Positions 25,630 through 34,571 of a stretch of DNA of 64,000 nucleotides are shown piece after piece. Each line of letters opens with the position of its first letter. Positions within the stretch are counted from its first letter, which is position 1. Location of the stretch: assembly GCF_918697925.1 (NCBI RefSeq), contig NZ_CAKKMF010000002.1:1-64000 (forward strand). The letters are read 5' to 3'. Origin of the DNA: Arthrobacter sp. Bi26. Its GTDB lineage: Bacteria; Actinomycetota; Actinomycetes; Actinomycetales; Micrococcaceae. The position numbers were made by a program, and so were the translations under genes. The notes below the pieces were generated by a model that was not told where the DNA came from, did no database searches, and was given only the letters and a program-made list of their open reading frames with translations.

Positions 25630-26994
25630 ATGACCCTAAACGCATCAGCCGACGAATCCGCCGTTGCGAAAGCTCAGCGCGAGCTCGAAGCGGCCGGCGT
25701 CCGCACCGTGATCGGCACGGTGGTGAATGCTGCGGGCATCACGCTGGCCAAGAGCGTTCCGTTAGCCCGGCTCAAAGCCTTCCACCAATCCGGGATGGGC
25801 GCTGCCCCCGTCTGGCATGTCTTCACCATCGACGGCGGGATAGCGTTCACGGACAGCATCACCACCGTTGGCGATATGCGCCTCAAGATCGATATCACGG
25901 GACTCCGTGTCCTGCGGGGTGGCCGGGCATGGGCACCAGGCAGCCTTTTCGAACAGGACGGAGCCGCGTCTCCGGCCTGCGCCCGCGGCCTTCTGGCCGA
26001 TGTCGACGGCAGCCTCGATGAGGCCGGATACAAGGCACTTGTGGGCCACGAACTTGAATTCTTCCTCGTCGCCCTGGACGGTTCAGCGCTGGAAACCGCG
26101 CCCTGGGTTCCGTACGGGGCAACCGGGCTCCTGGACCAATCGGAATTCCTCGATGATCTGCTGTCAGTTCTGAACCATGCCGGCATTCCCATGGAGCAGA
26201 TCCACGCCGAGTACGGCAGAAACCAGTTCGAGTTTTCCCTTCCCCCTGCTTCGCCGGTTCAGGCCGCGGACACCGTGGTCCTTTCCAAGATCATCGTTGG
26301 CATCGTCGCCCGGGCCCACAGCATGCAGGCCTCGTTCTCCCCGTTGCCCTTTTCCGGCACCGTCGGAAACGGTGCCCACCAGCACTTTTCGCTCCACAAG
26401 GACGGCATGCCGCTGTTCTCCGGCGGCAGCGGACCGCACGGCATCTGCGCTGAGGGAGGCGCTGCCATTGGGGGCATCATTGCGGGACTCCCCGACGTCC
26501 AGGGTTTTCTCACGGGATCAGTCTTGTCCGGAAGCCGCTTGGCACCTGGCACGTGGTCGGGCGCCTACTTATGCTGGGGCCTGGAAAACCGGGAAGCCTC
26601 GGTGCGCTTTCTGAACGAGGGAAACAGTAATCCGCACGGAGCCAACGTCGAAGTGAAAATCGTCGACCCGTCGGCAAACGTGTATCTGGCCTCCGCGTCC
26701 ATCCTGGCACTCTCCCTTGACGGCATCCGCGGCGGGCGCAGGCTTCCGGCAGAGATCACGGGTGACCCCGGACGGCTATCGGAAGACGAGCGGCACCGGG
26801 CCAATATCCGGCTGCTCGCAGACTCCCCCGCCGCCATCATCGACACGCTGGACACGTCGCGCCTTGCACGCGGGCTTCTGGGAGACGCCATCGTCGATGC
26901 CACGGTGGCCGTCCGGCGCTACGAACAGCGAATCTCCGCGGAACTCTCGCCGGACGAGCTTGCCGAACGCTTTCGACTTGCCTGGTCGATCTAA
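25630..26994 (+). CDS. Glutamine synthetase-like enzyme (GlnA/GlnT/PuuA class)
   Basis: 454 residues of the class I glutamine synthetase fold. GHELEFFLV carries the first metal glutamates; QIHAEYGRNQFEFSL the next; GNGAHQHFSLHKDG is the ATP/glutamate loop with catalytic histidine; the active-site ENREASVRF stretch and NVEVKIVDPSANVYLA complete the core. It lacks the standard GlnA adenylylation-site context and opens with an extra N-terminal segment, so it more likely ligates glutamate to an amine or another nitrogen compound. It overlaps the following amidohydrolase by one base, mirroring the two domains of fungal FluG. Confidence 0.88.
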   Translation: MTLNASADESAVAKAQRELEAAGVRTVIGTVVNAAGITLAKSVPLARLKAFHQSGMGAAPVWHVFTIDGGIAFTDSITTVGDMRLKIDITGLRVLRGGRAWAPGSLFEQDGAASPACARGLLADVDGSLDEAGYKALVGHELEFFLVALDGSALETAPWVPYGATGLLDQSEFLDDLLSVLNHAGIPMEQIHAEYGRNQFEFSLPPASPVQAADTVVLSKIIVGIVARAHSMQASFSPLPFSGTVGNGAHQHFSLHKDGMPLFSGGSGPHGICAEGGAAIGGIIAGLPDVQGFLTGSVLSGSRLAPGTWSGAYLCWGLENREASVRFLNEGNSNPHGANVEVKIVDPSANVYLASASILALSLDGIRGGRRLPAEITGDPGRLSEDERHRANIRLLADSPAAIIDTLDTSRLARGLLGDAIVDATVAVRRYEQRISAELSPDELAERFRLAWSI

Positions 26995-28136
26995 TGGCAG
27001 GCGGCTTTTTTGCGGACTTTGTCGAACAAGTCAGCCTTATTGATCACCACGTGCATGGCGCGTTTCACGCCGCCGGCGATGAGGCACGCTTTCAGAACTC
27101 GCTCAATGAAGGGAACACCGAACCGCTGGCCAACCCGGAGGACGCCTACAACACACAAATCGGGCTCGCCTTCCGTCGCTGGTGCAGCGGCATTCTTGAT
27201 TTGCCACGCCACGCTTCCCCAGCGGACTACTGGAGCCGGCGCTCCGCGCTTGGGGAACTCGAGGTCAGCCGGCGCATGACCCGCGCTGCCGGGGTGAGTG
27301 ACTGGCTGATCGATACAGGATTGGATGCCGCTGACTACCTCGGCACGGCCGGCATGGCCGACGTCTCCGGCGGGCGAACCCACGAGATCGTTCGGCTGGA
27401 ACTGGTCGCCGAGGCGCTGATCCAGGAGATTGCCAACCCGGCAGATTACGTTGAAGAGTTCGGTCACCGGCTTCACGAGCTCACCCGCAGCGCCGTGGGC
27501 GTCAAGACGGTTCTCGCCTACCGCGCAGGATTCGACCAGAATCTCAGCCGGCCAACACCGGCTGCGGTCACTGAAGCGGCCCGCCGTTGGCAAGAGAACC
27601 TCCGCACCGGCACCAATGCGAAGCTCACCGACGTGACACTCATTGCCCACGGGATTCATACGGCGGTGTCGATGAAGCTTCCTCTGCAATTCCATGTCGG
27701 ATTCGGGGACCGCGACCTGGACCTCCACAAAACCAATCCCCTGTACCTCTTGGACTTTCTCCGGTCCCCCGACGTCCGGGACACACCCATCATGCTGCTC
27801 CACTGCTATCCATTCGAGCGCGAAGCCGGCTATTTGGCCCACGCCTTTGAAAACGTCTACCTCGATGTGGGCCTTGCCGTGAACTTCACCGGGGCACGGA
27901 GCCCTGACCTGGTGGCCCGCTCGTTCGAGCTGGCCCCCTTCACAAAAGTCCTTTACTCCTCCGACGCCTTCGGCCCAGCGGAACTTCACTACCTCGGAGC
28001 GAGACTGTGGCGCAACGCAATCACCAAGGTAGTCGGCGGATGGATCGACGACGACGACTGTTCAGAGGCGGATGCCCGCAAGATCGTGCAACTCGTCGCA
28101 CGCGACAACGCCCGCCGCGTGTACGCGCTTCCCTGA
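26994..28136 (+). CDS. Amidohydrolase (FluG N-domain-like)
   Basis: 380 residues of the metal-dependent TIM-barrel hydrolase superfamily. VSLIDHHVHGAFH supplies the HxH metal pair, HVGFG and MLLHCYPFEREAGYLA further histidines, and LYSSDAFGPAELH the catalytic aspartate. It starts inside the glutamine-synthetase stop (TAATG), so translation is coupled. Nodulin/FluG-type proteins fuse such an amidohydrolase to a glutamine synthetase-like domain. The pair may form and cleave gamma-glutamyl amides, but the substrate is unknown. Confidence 0.85.
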   Translation: MAGGFFADFVEQVSLIDHHVHGAFHAAGDEARFQNSLNEGNTEPLANPEDAYNTQIGLAFRRWCSGILDLPRHASPADYWSRRSALGELEVSRRMTRAAGVSDWLIDTGLDAADYLGTAGMADVSGGRTHEIVRLELVAEALIQEIANPADYVEEFGHRLHELTRSAVGVKTVLAYRAGFDQNLSRPTPAAVTEAARRWQENLRTGTNAKLTDVTLIAHGIHTAVSMKLPLQFHVGFGDRDLDLHKTNPLYLLDFLRSPDVRDTPIMLLHCYPFEREAGYLAHAFENVYLDVGLAVNFTGARSPDLVARSFELAPFTKVLYSSDAFGPAELHYLGARLWRNAITKVVGGWIDDDDCSEADARKIVQLVARDNARRVYALP

Positions 28137-28140
28137 GCGG

Positions 28141-28315
28141 CCTGGCCGTTGAATTCGGCCGGGTGGGGGCCGGTGCGGCCGTCCCGCCCAAGGCCGTCTA
28201 CGACTGCCAGCTCGTCCGCGGAAAGGTCGAAGCCGAATACGTCCAAGTTCTCGCAGATCCGCGCCGGTGTGACCGACTTGGGATAATGATTCGTCCCTGC
28301 TTCGCGCAAAGTCAA
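28141..28315 (-). pseudogene. Aldo/keto reductase C-terminal remnant
   Basis: The minus strand reads YPKSVTPARICENLDVFGFD then LSADELAVVDGLGRDGR and GPHPAEFN, which is the standard C-terminal segment of aldo/keto reductases. The N-terminal three quarters of the gene are absent, and the fragment begins beside a terminator hairpin. Confidence 0.7.
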
Positions 28316-28349
28316 CGTCGGCGGGAGCTTCTTGGGCTCCCGCCGACGT
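28315..28349. terminator. Strong bidirectional terminator
   Basis: ACGTCGGCGGGAGC and GCTCCCGCCGACGT form a perfect 14-base stem around TTCTTGG. It separates the rightward amidohydrolase from the leftward arabinofuranosidase operon. Confidence 0.85.
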
Positions 28350-28387
28350 CCTCGTAAAGCTGGCCTAAAGCTGCTGCGGGCATGTGC

Positions 28388-29926
28388 TCAGTTCTTGATG
28401 ACCTCCAGCTCAATCACAGCCCAGGACAGCGCCGGCAGCGTTGCCCGAAGTTCGGAGCCGCTCGCCTTCGCCCCTGCCAGCGGCCGGAGCCCCACCTGGT
28501 CCGGGCTGCCCTGAGTATTGACCGTGAAACGGTCCCCGCCTTCGGGTATTTCCAGGACCTCCGCGCGGAGAACTTGGCGGGCGTCAAAGCCGCGCAGGGC
28601 GACTTCAATATCTGCCGCTTCCTCCAGTCCGCGGTTGGCGAAGAACAGCGCCACCCGGCCCGTTTCCTCGTTCCACGTCGCACTGACATCCACGAGGTCG
28701 GTGCCGCCGAACCGCGCATTTTCGTACTTGTCCGAGTCAACGGACAGGCGCAGGATCTGGCCCTTGGCCAGTTCGGCCATGCGCGCGAAGGGGTGGAAGA
28801 TGGTCTGCCGCCAGGCCGGGCCGTTTTCCTCGCTGAGGATCGGGGCGATGACGTTGACCAGCTGTGCCTGGTTGGCGATCTTGACCCGGTCGCCGTGGCG
28901 GAGCAGCGAGTTGAGCAGGGTTCCGACGACCACGGCATCCGTCACGTTGTACTTGTCCTCAATGACCCTGGGGTGCTCACGCCAGCCGGCCTTGGCCACC
29001 TGATGCGGCTGGTCCTCGGTGTCGAGGCCGCGCTGGTACCAGACGTTCCACTCGTCGAAGGACAGGTTGATGGTCTTCTTGTGCTTTCCCTTCGCGCGGA
29101 CGGCATCGGCAGTTGCGATGACTGATTCGATGAAATAGTCAGTGTCCACTGCGCTGGCGAGGAAGCTGCCAACGTCGCCCTCATGCTCCTGGTAGTAGGC
29201 ATGCAGCGAGACGTAATCCACTTCCTCGTAGGCGTGGGTCAGCACTGTCTGTTCCCAGGCTCCGAACGTGGGCATGCCGGAGCTGGAGCTTCCGCAGGCC
29301 ACCAGTTCGATGTCCGGGTCCACGAACCGCATCGCTTTGGCCGCCTCCTGGGCCAGCCGGCCGTACTCGTCCGCGGTCTTGTGGCCGATCTGCCAGGGCC
29401 CGTCCATTTCATTGCCGAGGCACCACAGCTTGATGTTGAACGGGTCCTTATGCCCGTTCTTGGCGCGCAGGTCCGACAGATAGGTCCCTCCGGGATGGTT
29501 CGCGTACTCCACGATCTCGCGCGCCGCATCCACACCCCGGGTGCCCAGGTTGATGGCTTCCATGATTTCGGTCCCTGCCTGGCGTGACCAGTCCACGAAC
29601 TCGTGCAGTCCGAAGGCGTTCGTCTCCAGGGTGTGCCAGGCGCCGTCGAGCCGTCGTGGGCGGCCTTCCCGGGGACCTACCCCGTCTTCCCAGTTATATC
29701 CGGACACGAAGTTGCCGCCGGGGTAGCGGATGACAGTGGCCCCGAGTTCCTTGACGAGCTTGAGCACGTCCTGGCGGAAACCGTTTTCGTCGGCCTCCGG
29801 GTGGCCCGGTTCGTAGATTCCGGTGTAAACGCAGCGGCCCATGTGCTCAACGAAGGAGCCAAAAAGGCGGCGGGGCACTTCCCCGATGGTGAAGTCTCGG
29901 TCCAGGGTGATTCGTGCGCGGGACAT
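28388..29926 (-). CDS. GH51 alpha-L-arabinofuranosidase
   Basis: 512 residues, an intracellular GH51 enzyme. Landmarks: RRLFGSFVEHMGRCVYTGIY at the N-terminus, ATVIRYPGGNFVSGYNWEDG, acid/base glutamate in LWCLGNEMDGPWQ, nucleophile glutamate in LSFDEWNVWY, and a C-terminal beta domain. It releases arabinose from arabino-oligosaccharides brought in by the adjacent ABC transporter. AAGGAGATA precedes the ATG at 29926. It is the last gene of the leftward locus that starts with the LacI regulator. No signal peptide is present. Confidence 0.95.
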   Translation of the reverse strand: MSRARITLDRDFTIGEVPRRLFGSFVEHMGRCVYTGIYEPGHPEADENGFRQDVLKLVKELGATVIRYPGGNFVSGYNWEDGVGPREGRPRRLDGAWHTLETNAFGLHEFVDWSRQAGTEIMEAINLGTRGVDAAREIVEYANHPGGTYLSDLRAKNGHKDPFNIKLWCLGNEMDGPWQIGHKTADEYGRLAQEAAKAMRFVDPDIELVACGSSSSGMPTFGAWEQTVLTHAYEEVDYVSLHAYYQEHEGDVGSFLASAVDTDYFIESVIATADAVRAKGKHKKTINLSFDEWNVWYQRGLDTEDQPHQVAKAGWREHPRVIEDKYNVTDAVVVGTLLNSLLRHGDRVKIANQAQLVNVIAPILSEENGPAWRQTIFHPFARMAELAKGQILRLSVDSDKYENARFGGTDLVDVSATWNEETGRVALFFANRGLEEAADIEVALRGFDARQVLRAEVLEIPEGGDRFTVNTQGSPDQVGLRPLAGAKASGSELRATLPALSWAVIELEVIKN

Positions 29927-29981
29927 GTGGCGTATCTCCTTTTGGTTGAACAGGTTCGTTGGAAGTAATCGGAGGTCAGGT

Positions 29982-30878
29982 TCAGGTGCCGGCGAGCCCG
30001 GTGGTCGCAACGCCCTTGATGATCTGGCGCTGGAAGAACAGGAAGACCAGGATGAGCGGCAAGGCCGCGAGCAGTGCGGATGCCATGTTTTGCGCGTACT
30101 GGATGCCATAGGCACTCTTAATGGTCTGCAGTCCAACCGGAAGGGTCAGGATGGACCCATCGTTCGTGGAGATGAAGGGCCAGAGGAAGTTGTTCCACGC
30201 GCTGATGAAAACGAAGATCGCGACGGCGGCGAGAATGGGGCGTGAGAGCGGCAGGATGACCTGAATGAAGATCCGCATCCGGCTGGCACCATCCATCACC
30301 GCAGCTTCCTCGAGTTCACGCGGGATCTGATCAAAGAACTTTTTGAGCACGAACACCATGGCGGGGTGGATGACCTGCGGCAGGATGACGGCCCAGGCCG
30401 TGTCGATCATGTGGAGCGCCACCATCTGATAGAACAGCGGAATCATCAGCACTGGCGGCGGGATGATGATCGAGGCGATGATCACCGTCATCAGGACTTT
30501 TTTGCCCCGGAAATCGATGCGGGACAAGGCGTAGGCGACCAGCGCGGAGATGACCAGCGTGATCGCGGTGATGGCGGCCGAGGTGTAGAGGGAATTCCAC
30601 GTCCACAGCGGGATATTGCCGTCTTGGAACACTTTGACGAAAGCATCCGCGGTAAAGCCCGACGGCGGGATCCAGCTGACCTTCGGCGCTGCGGCGTCGG
30701 TCTCGGACTTGAAGGCGGTAACCGTGGCCCAGGCGAAGGGAACGAGCCACAAGACTGCCAGGAGCGCCGCGACCGCGGTGACGGCGGCCTTGCCGGCCGT
30801 GATCTTCCTGCGGGGTTTTCGGGCCGCTGCTGCGCCGGCGGTGTGCGGGGCGGGGCGGGTGAGTGTCTGGGTTGCCAT
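29982..30878 (-). CDS. Carbohydrate ABC transporter permease (MalG/AraQ family)
   Basis: 298 residues with six spans and the cytoplasmic EAA loop ELEEAAVMDGASRMRIFIQV. The N-terminal helix AAVTAVAALLAVLWLVPFAW is typical of CUT1-family permeases. With the partner permease two bases upstream and the lipoprotein at 31868 it forms a sugar importer, probably for arabino-oligosaccharides given the GH51 neighbour. No ATPase gene is present; CUT1 systems often share a MsiK-type ATPase encoded elsewhere. Confidence 0.94.
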   Translation of the reverse strand: MATQTLTRPAPHTAGAAAARKPRRKITAGKAAVTAVAALLAVLWLVPFAWATVTAFKSETDAAAPKVSWIPPSGFTADAFVKVFQDGNIPLWTWNSLYTSAAITAITLVISALVAYALSRIDFRGKKVLMTVIIASIIIPPPVLMIPLFYQMVALHMIDTAWAVILPQVIHPAMVFVLKKFFDQIPRELEEAAVMDGASRMRIFIQVILPLSRPILAAVAIFVFISAWNNFLWPFISTNDGSILTLPVGLQTIKSAYGIQYAQNMASALLAALPLILVFLFFQRQIIKGVATTGLAGT

Positions 30879-30880
30879 GG

Positions 30881-31840
30881 TTATGCACTCCTGCGGCGCG
30901 TGATGACGAACTGCATGACCGAGACGATCACGATCAGCCCGAAGAAAATGTAGGAGACGGCTGCGGAGTAGCCCAGCCGGTAGCCGGTAAACCCGGTTTC
31001 GAAGATGTACTGCACCACTGGCCTGGTGGAACCGCTGGGGCCGCCAGCCGTCATCTGGTACACCTGATCAAAGATTTTCAGTGATGCCAGAATCTGGAGG
31101 AGGACGATCATCACGGTGGTCGGAGCCAGCTGCGGCAGGGTGATGGAGAAGAACTGCCGCCAGGCTCCGGCCCCGTCCAGGGATGCCGCCTCGTAGTGCT
31201 GGTGGGGGATGTTCTGCATGGCCGCCAGGTACAAGAGAAAGTTGAAGCCGACGGTCCACCACAGCGTGGCGATGACGATCGCCCACATCGCCACGTTCGG
31301 GTCGTTCAGCCAGGCCACCTTCGGAAGCCCGATTTTCGCCAGGGAGTCGTTGATCAGCCCCAGCTGCGGGTTGTACATCCAGGTAAAGAACAGTGAGACC
31401 ACGGTCGAGGCGAGCAGGTACGGCGCAAAGTAGGAGAGCCGCCACAGCCATTGCGCGGGCAATCCGACGTTAAGCAGGGCGGCCATGATCAAGGCGACGA
31501 TCACCAAGGGAACCGTGCTTATCACCGTGAAGTAGAGCGTGTTGCCCAGGGAACGCCACATGTCCGCATCGGCCAAGGCCTCGGCGTAGTTGGCCAGGCC
31601 AATCAGGTTGTCGTTGGCGCCAGTAAGGGACTTGCCTGTCAGGCTCATGAAAAGGCCGTAAAGAATGGGCCAGACCAGGAAGACAAGGAAGAACGCCAGG
31701 AAAGGGGCGGCGAAGCCCCAGCCGGTCAGGTTGTCCCTGGCTTGACGGGACGGGGCCGGACCGGGCTGTGGACGGGTCCGGGTTGGACTGGAAGATGCCG
31801 TACGCTCTGCGCTCCGGCTGGATGTTGCTAAGGAACTCAT
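30881..31840 (-). CDS. Carbohydrate ABC transporter permease (MalF/AraP family)
   Basis: 319 residues, six spans, first helix GFAAPFLAFFLVFLVWPILY and EAA-type loop YEAASLDGAGAWRQFFSI. It forms the permease heterodimer with the MalG-like protein. The ATG at 31840 is preferred over one six codons earlier because AAAGGAG lies just upstream of it. The N-terminal about 40 residues are Ser/Thr/Pro-rich and disordered. Confidence 0.94.
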   Translation of the reverse strand: MSSLATSSRSAERTASSSPTRTRPQPGPAPSRQARDNLTGWGFAAPFLAFFLVFLVWPILYGLFMSLTGKSLTGANDNLIGLANYAEALADADMWRSLGNTLYFTVISTVPLVIVALIMAALLNVGLPAQWLWRLSYFAPYLLASTVVSLFFTWMYNPQLGLINDSLAKIGLPKVAWLNDPNVAMWAIVIATLWWTVGFNFLLYLAAMQNIPHQHYEAASLDGAGAWRQFFSITLPQLAPTTVMIVLLQILASLKIFDQVYQMTAGGPSGSTRPVVQYIFETGFTGYRLGYSAAVSYIFFGLIVIVSVMQFVITRRRSA

Positions 31841-31867
31841 CAGGGACTCCTTTGTCACTCGGGTGGC

Positions 31868-33202
31868 TCAGACCGGGTTGGGCCGGGAGAGAAGGGTGTT
31901 GGTGCGGCGCACGAATGCGTCCCAACCGTCGGCGGCCTTGTCGCGGCCGAGGAGTACGTTCTGCACGTTTTCCGCAAAGTAGGTTTGCCAGTCCGAGCCG
32001 GAGCCGCTGAACCAGGATTCCGGATCGTAATTGATAATGTCCGCCGCGTTGGCGTAGTGAATCTGGGGAGTGAGTTCCCGGTACGCATGTGACTGCACAA
32101 TCGGCTGATAGGCCGGAATGTGTCCGGCTTCCGCCCAGGACAGCGACCCCTTGAGGACATCGCTCACGAACTTGTACACGTCGCGCCGCTTCCCGTCGTC
32201 GGCGTTTAGTTGCCGCGGCAGGACAAAGGAATGAGAGTCAGCATAGGCAGCCGGCGTCCCGTAGAGCGTGGGGATAGTTGCCGCGTCGACCGGCAGACCG
32301 GCCTTCTTGAAGGTGGGGAGTTCCCAGACGCCGCTGAAGAGCATGCCAGAACCGCCACGGGCAAATTCGGCGATGCCCGTACTGATGTCCCCGCTCTTGG
32401 CGGCTATGGTGTCGTCGAACAGTGATGCCATGAATTCCAGGGACTCGACCGCCGCATCCCTGTCAGCCTTCATCGGTTGCCCCGGGGTGAGTTCCATGTC
32501 CACACCGTGCTGCTTGTAGAGGGTGTAGAAGAGACGCCACATCTGGGACCCGCTGCCAAGGTAGCCGAAGGACAGGCCGTGCGCCTGTGTCACCTTCTGC
32601 ATCTCGCGGGCCATCGAGAGGAACTCCTGCGGGGAACTTGCAGCCTGCAGTTGCCCGTCGGCGGCCAGCACCCCGGCCTTGCCGGCGACGTCGGTGTTGT
32701 AGAACATGACGAACGGGTGCGAGTCCAGGGCGATGGAAAAAACCTGGCCGTTCTGCTGGCTCTTGTCCCAGATCCTCGGTGCGAAGCTCTGGGAAGTCAC
32801 GCCGTGTTCTGCCAGCAAGGACATGTCCCACGGGTCAATGAGTCCCCCTGGGGCGTAGCCGGGGACCCGGCTGGCATGCATGATGGCCAGTTCCGGCGGG
32901 CGGCCTCCGGCTGACGCCATCGCCAGCTTGGTGTAGTACGGCGGACCCCACGCCAGGACGGTCGGATGGACGGTGAAACCGGGGTTGCCGGCGTTCGCCT
33001 TACTGATCATTGCCTGCATCTTGATGCCGTCACCGCCGGACAGCAGATGCCAGAACGCAATGTCCCGCACGGCCGCCGCCGAGGCGGTACCGCCGCAGCC
33101 CGTGAGACCGGCCGCCGCGAACACGCTGCCGAGAGCCGCCGAACCTGCCAGTAACTGCCGCCGGGTCACTTGCTTGCCGGCAAAAAAGTCAATCTGCTTC
33201 AC
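31868..33202 (-). CDS. Sugar ABC transporter substrate-binding lipoprotein
   Basis: 444 residues. The signal peptide has a twin-arginine-like TRRQLLAGSAALG and a lipobox LTGCGG, predicting lipid attachment at the cysteine near residue 36. Solute-binding features include IAFWHLLSGGDGIKMQAM, FNTDVAGKAGVLAAD-type middle region and SFVLPRQLN near the end. It captures an oligosaccharide outside the membrane for the two permeases. It is the first gene of the operon behind two LacI-type operators. Confidence 0.93.
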   Translation of the reverse strand: MKQIDFFAGKQVTRRQLLAGSAALGSVFAAAGLTGCGGTASAAAVRDIAFWHLLSGGDGIKMQAMISKANAGNPGFTVHPTVLAWGPPYYTKLAMASAGGRPPELAIMHASRVPGYAPGGLIDPWDMSLLAEHGVTSQSFAPRIWDKSQQNGQVFSIALDSHPFVMFYNTDVAGKAGVLAADGQLQAASSPQEFLSMAREMQKVTQAHGLSFGYLGSGSQMWRLFYTLYKQHGVDMELTPGQPMKADRDAAVESLEFMASLFDDTIAAKSGDISTGIAEFARGGSGMLFSGVWELPTFKKAGLPVDAATIPTLYGTPAAYADSHSFVLPRQLNADDGKRRDVYKFVSDVLKGSLSWAEAGHIPAYQPIVQSHAYRELTPQIHYANAADIINYDPESWFSGSGSDWQTYFAENVQNVLLGRDKAADGWDAFVRRTNTLLSRPNPV

Positions 33203-33315
33203 CCGTCACTCCTTTGGATGGGTCCGCTGAAAATAATCCTGATGGCACAAAACACTGCCGTTCCGGTGCGCTGAAATCCCGGGAGCGGCAGGTGCGATGT
33301 GACGCGGGACTCACA

Positions 33316-33365
33316 TTACATCGATGTAAAACGGACCACAAGAGAAAATTGTTAGCGTGAACAAT
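33316..33365. promoter_or_regulatory. Two LacI-family operators upstream of the ABC/GH51 operon
   Basis: Site 1 (33316-33329) is the perfect palindrome TTACATCGATGTAA with the central CG of LacI-family sites. Site 2 (33348-33365) is ATTGTTAGCGTGAACAAT, also an imperfect palindrome. They lie between the lacI-like gene and the solute-binding gene, 110-165 bases from its start. A site closely like site 2 precedes the alditol oxidase gene. Confidence 0.7.
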
Positions 33366-33395
33366 CTGATGCAGCCATCTCATTTGGGAGCGCGT

Positions 33396-34394
33396 TTAGC
33401 CGCTGCTGTCCCGCTCCACGATTTTGTAGTCGACGGTGACCACCCTCTGCTCGCCGACACGGTCAGCCATCCGCTCGGTGAGCAGGCGGAGGGCTTCGCT
33501 GGCCACCCGGCGCTTGTCGAAGGAAACGGTGGTGAGGGATGGCACGGCATACTGCCCGTCGGCGATATCGTCAAAGCCCGCCACGGCAACGTCGGACGGA
33601 ACGCTGATTCCCCTCTTCCACAACACGCTCATCGCGCCAATGGCCATGGAGTCGGTGAAGCAGAACAGCGCCTCGGGGAGCGGGTGGGAGTCCAGATAGG
33701 AGGCGAGCGCGACGGCAGCCGTGTGTGGTGTCCATTTTTCGCACGGGATGAGCAGTGAGTCGTCCCGGTCAATGCCGAGCTCTTCGAGCGCGGCACGGTA
33801 GCCACGGGTCCGCAGGATTGCCGCGGCGGAGCCTCGGCCTTCCGCAGTTCCGAGCACGGCAATACGACGCCGGCCGGTCCTGGCAAGCGCCAGGGTCATG
33901 TCACGGGCGGCAGCAACGCTGTCCACCCACACACGGTCGGCCAGCTTCTGGGACACCTCACCCAGCAGGACCACCGGGGGCAGTGAGACTCCCACCTTGA
34001 CGGCACTCTCATCCAGCACCACCGGGTTGAGGATCAGGCCATCAATGAGGTTGGACCGCGCGCGGGACATCAGTTCGTATTCGCGCCGGGGATCGGAACC
34101 GGTTTCCTCGATCTGGACGCTCCAGCCTTGCTCGTGGGCAACTTCCACCACGTTGTGCGCAATCTCGGCCGAGTAAGGGGTCGCCAGGTCCGGTAGGGCC
34201 AGGGCGATAACACCCGACCTGCCGTTGCGCAGTCCGCGGGCGGAAAGGTTGGGCACATAATCGAGTTCCAGAATGGCCTGCTCCACCTTGACCCTGGTGG
34301 CTCCGCTGACCGGAACAATCCCGTTCATCACGTTCGAGACAGTCTTGGGTGAGACGCCGGCACGACGCGCGACGTCCTTGACCGTTGCGCGCAC
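33396..34394 (-). CDS. LacI-family transcriptional regulator
   Basis: 332 residues. The N-terminal helix-turn-helix and hinge are TVKDVARRAGVSPKTVSNVM and DYVPNLSARGLRNGRSG. The effector domain ends in AVAGFDDIADGQYAVPSLTT, typical of sugar-responsive members. It likely represses the transporter/GH51 operon downstream and, from the shared operator, the divergent alditol oxidase gene. The inducer is probably arabinose, an arabino-oligosaccharide or a pentitol; this is inferred from neighbours. Confidence 0.93.
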   Translation of the reverse strand: MRATVKDVARRAGVSPKTVSNVMNGIVPVSGATRVKVEQAILELDYVPNLSARGLRNGRSGVIALALPDLATPYSAEIAHNVVEVAHEQGWSVQIEETGSDPRREYELMSRARSNLIDGLILNPVVLDESAVKVGVSLPPVVLLGEVSQKLADRVWVDSVAAARDMTLALARTGRRRIAVLGTAEGRGSAAAILRTRGYRAALEELGIDRDDSLLIPCEKWTPHTAAVALASYLDSHPLPEALFCFTDSMAIGAMSVLWKRGISVPSDVAVAGFDDIADGQYAVPSLTTVSFDKRRVASEALRLLTERMADRVGEQRVVTVDYKIVERDSSG

Positions 34395-34503
34395 TGCTCC
34401 CCTTTCAAAGCATCCTGGGCCAAAGCCAAGCGGCCAATGGCTGCTGCTGCGGATGACCTGCTGACGATGTTACCCGTCTCGGCGGGCTGCGGCGGGTAAC
34501 GTC

Positions 34504-34532
34504 TTGACAGGAAAATTGTTAGCGCTCACAGT
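34504..34532 (+). promoter_or_regulatory. Promoter -35 with overlapping LacI-type operator for the alditol oxidase
   Basis: TTGACA (34504-34509) is followed at 34515 by ATTGTTAGCGCTCACAGT, whose left half equals site 2 of the divergent operon (ATTGTTAGCG). The operator would lie in the promoter spacer, suited to repression. A clear -10 box is not visible. Confidence 0.6.
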
Positions 34533-34571
34533 GGTGAGAGCGAAACGTACCTTCACCGGAAAGCCGAATGA

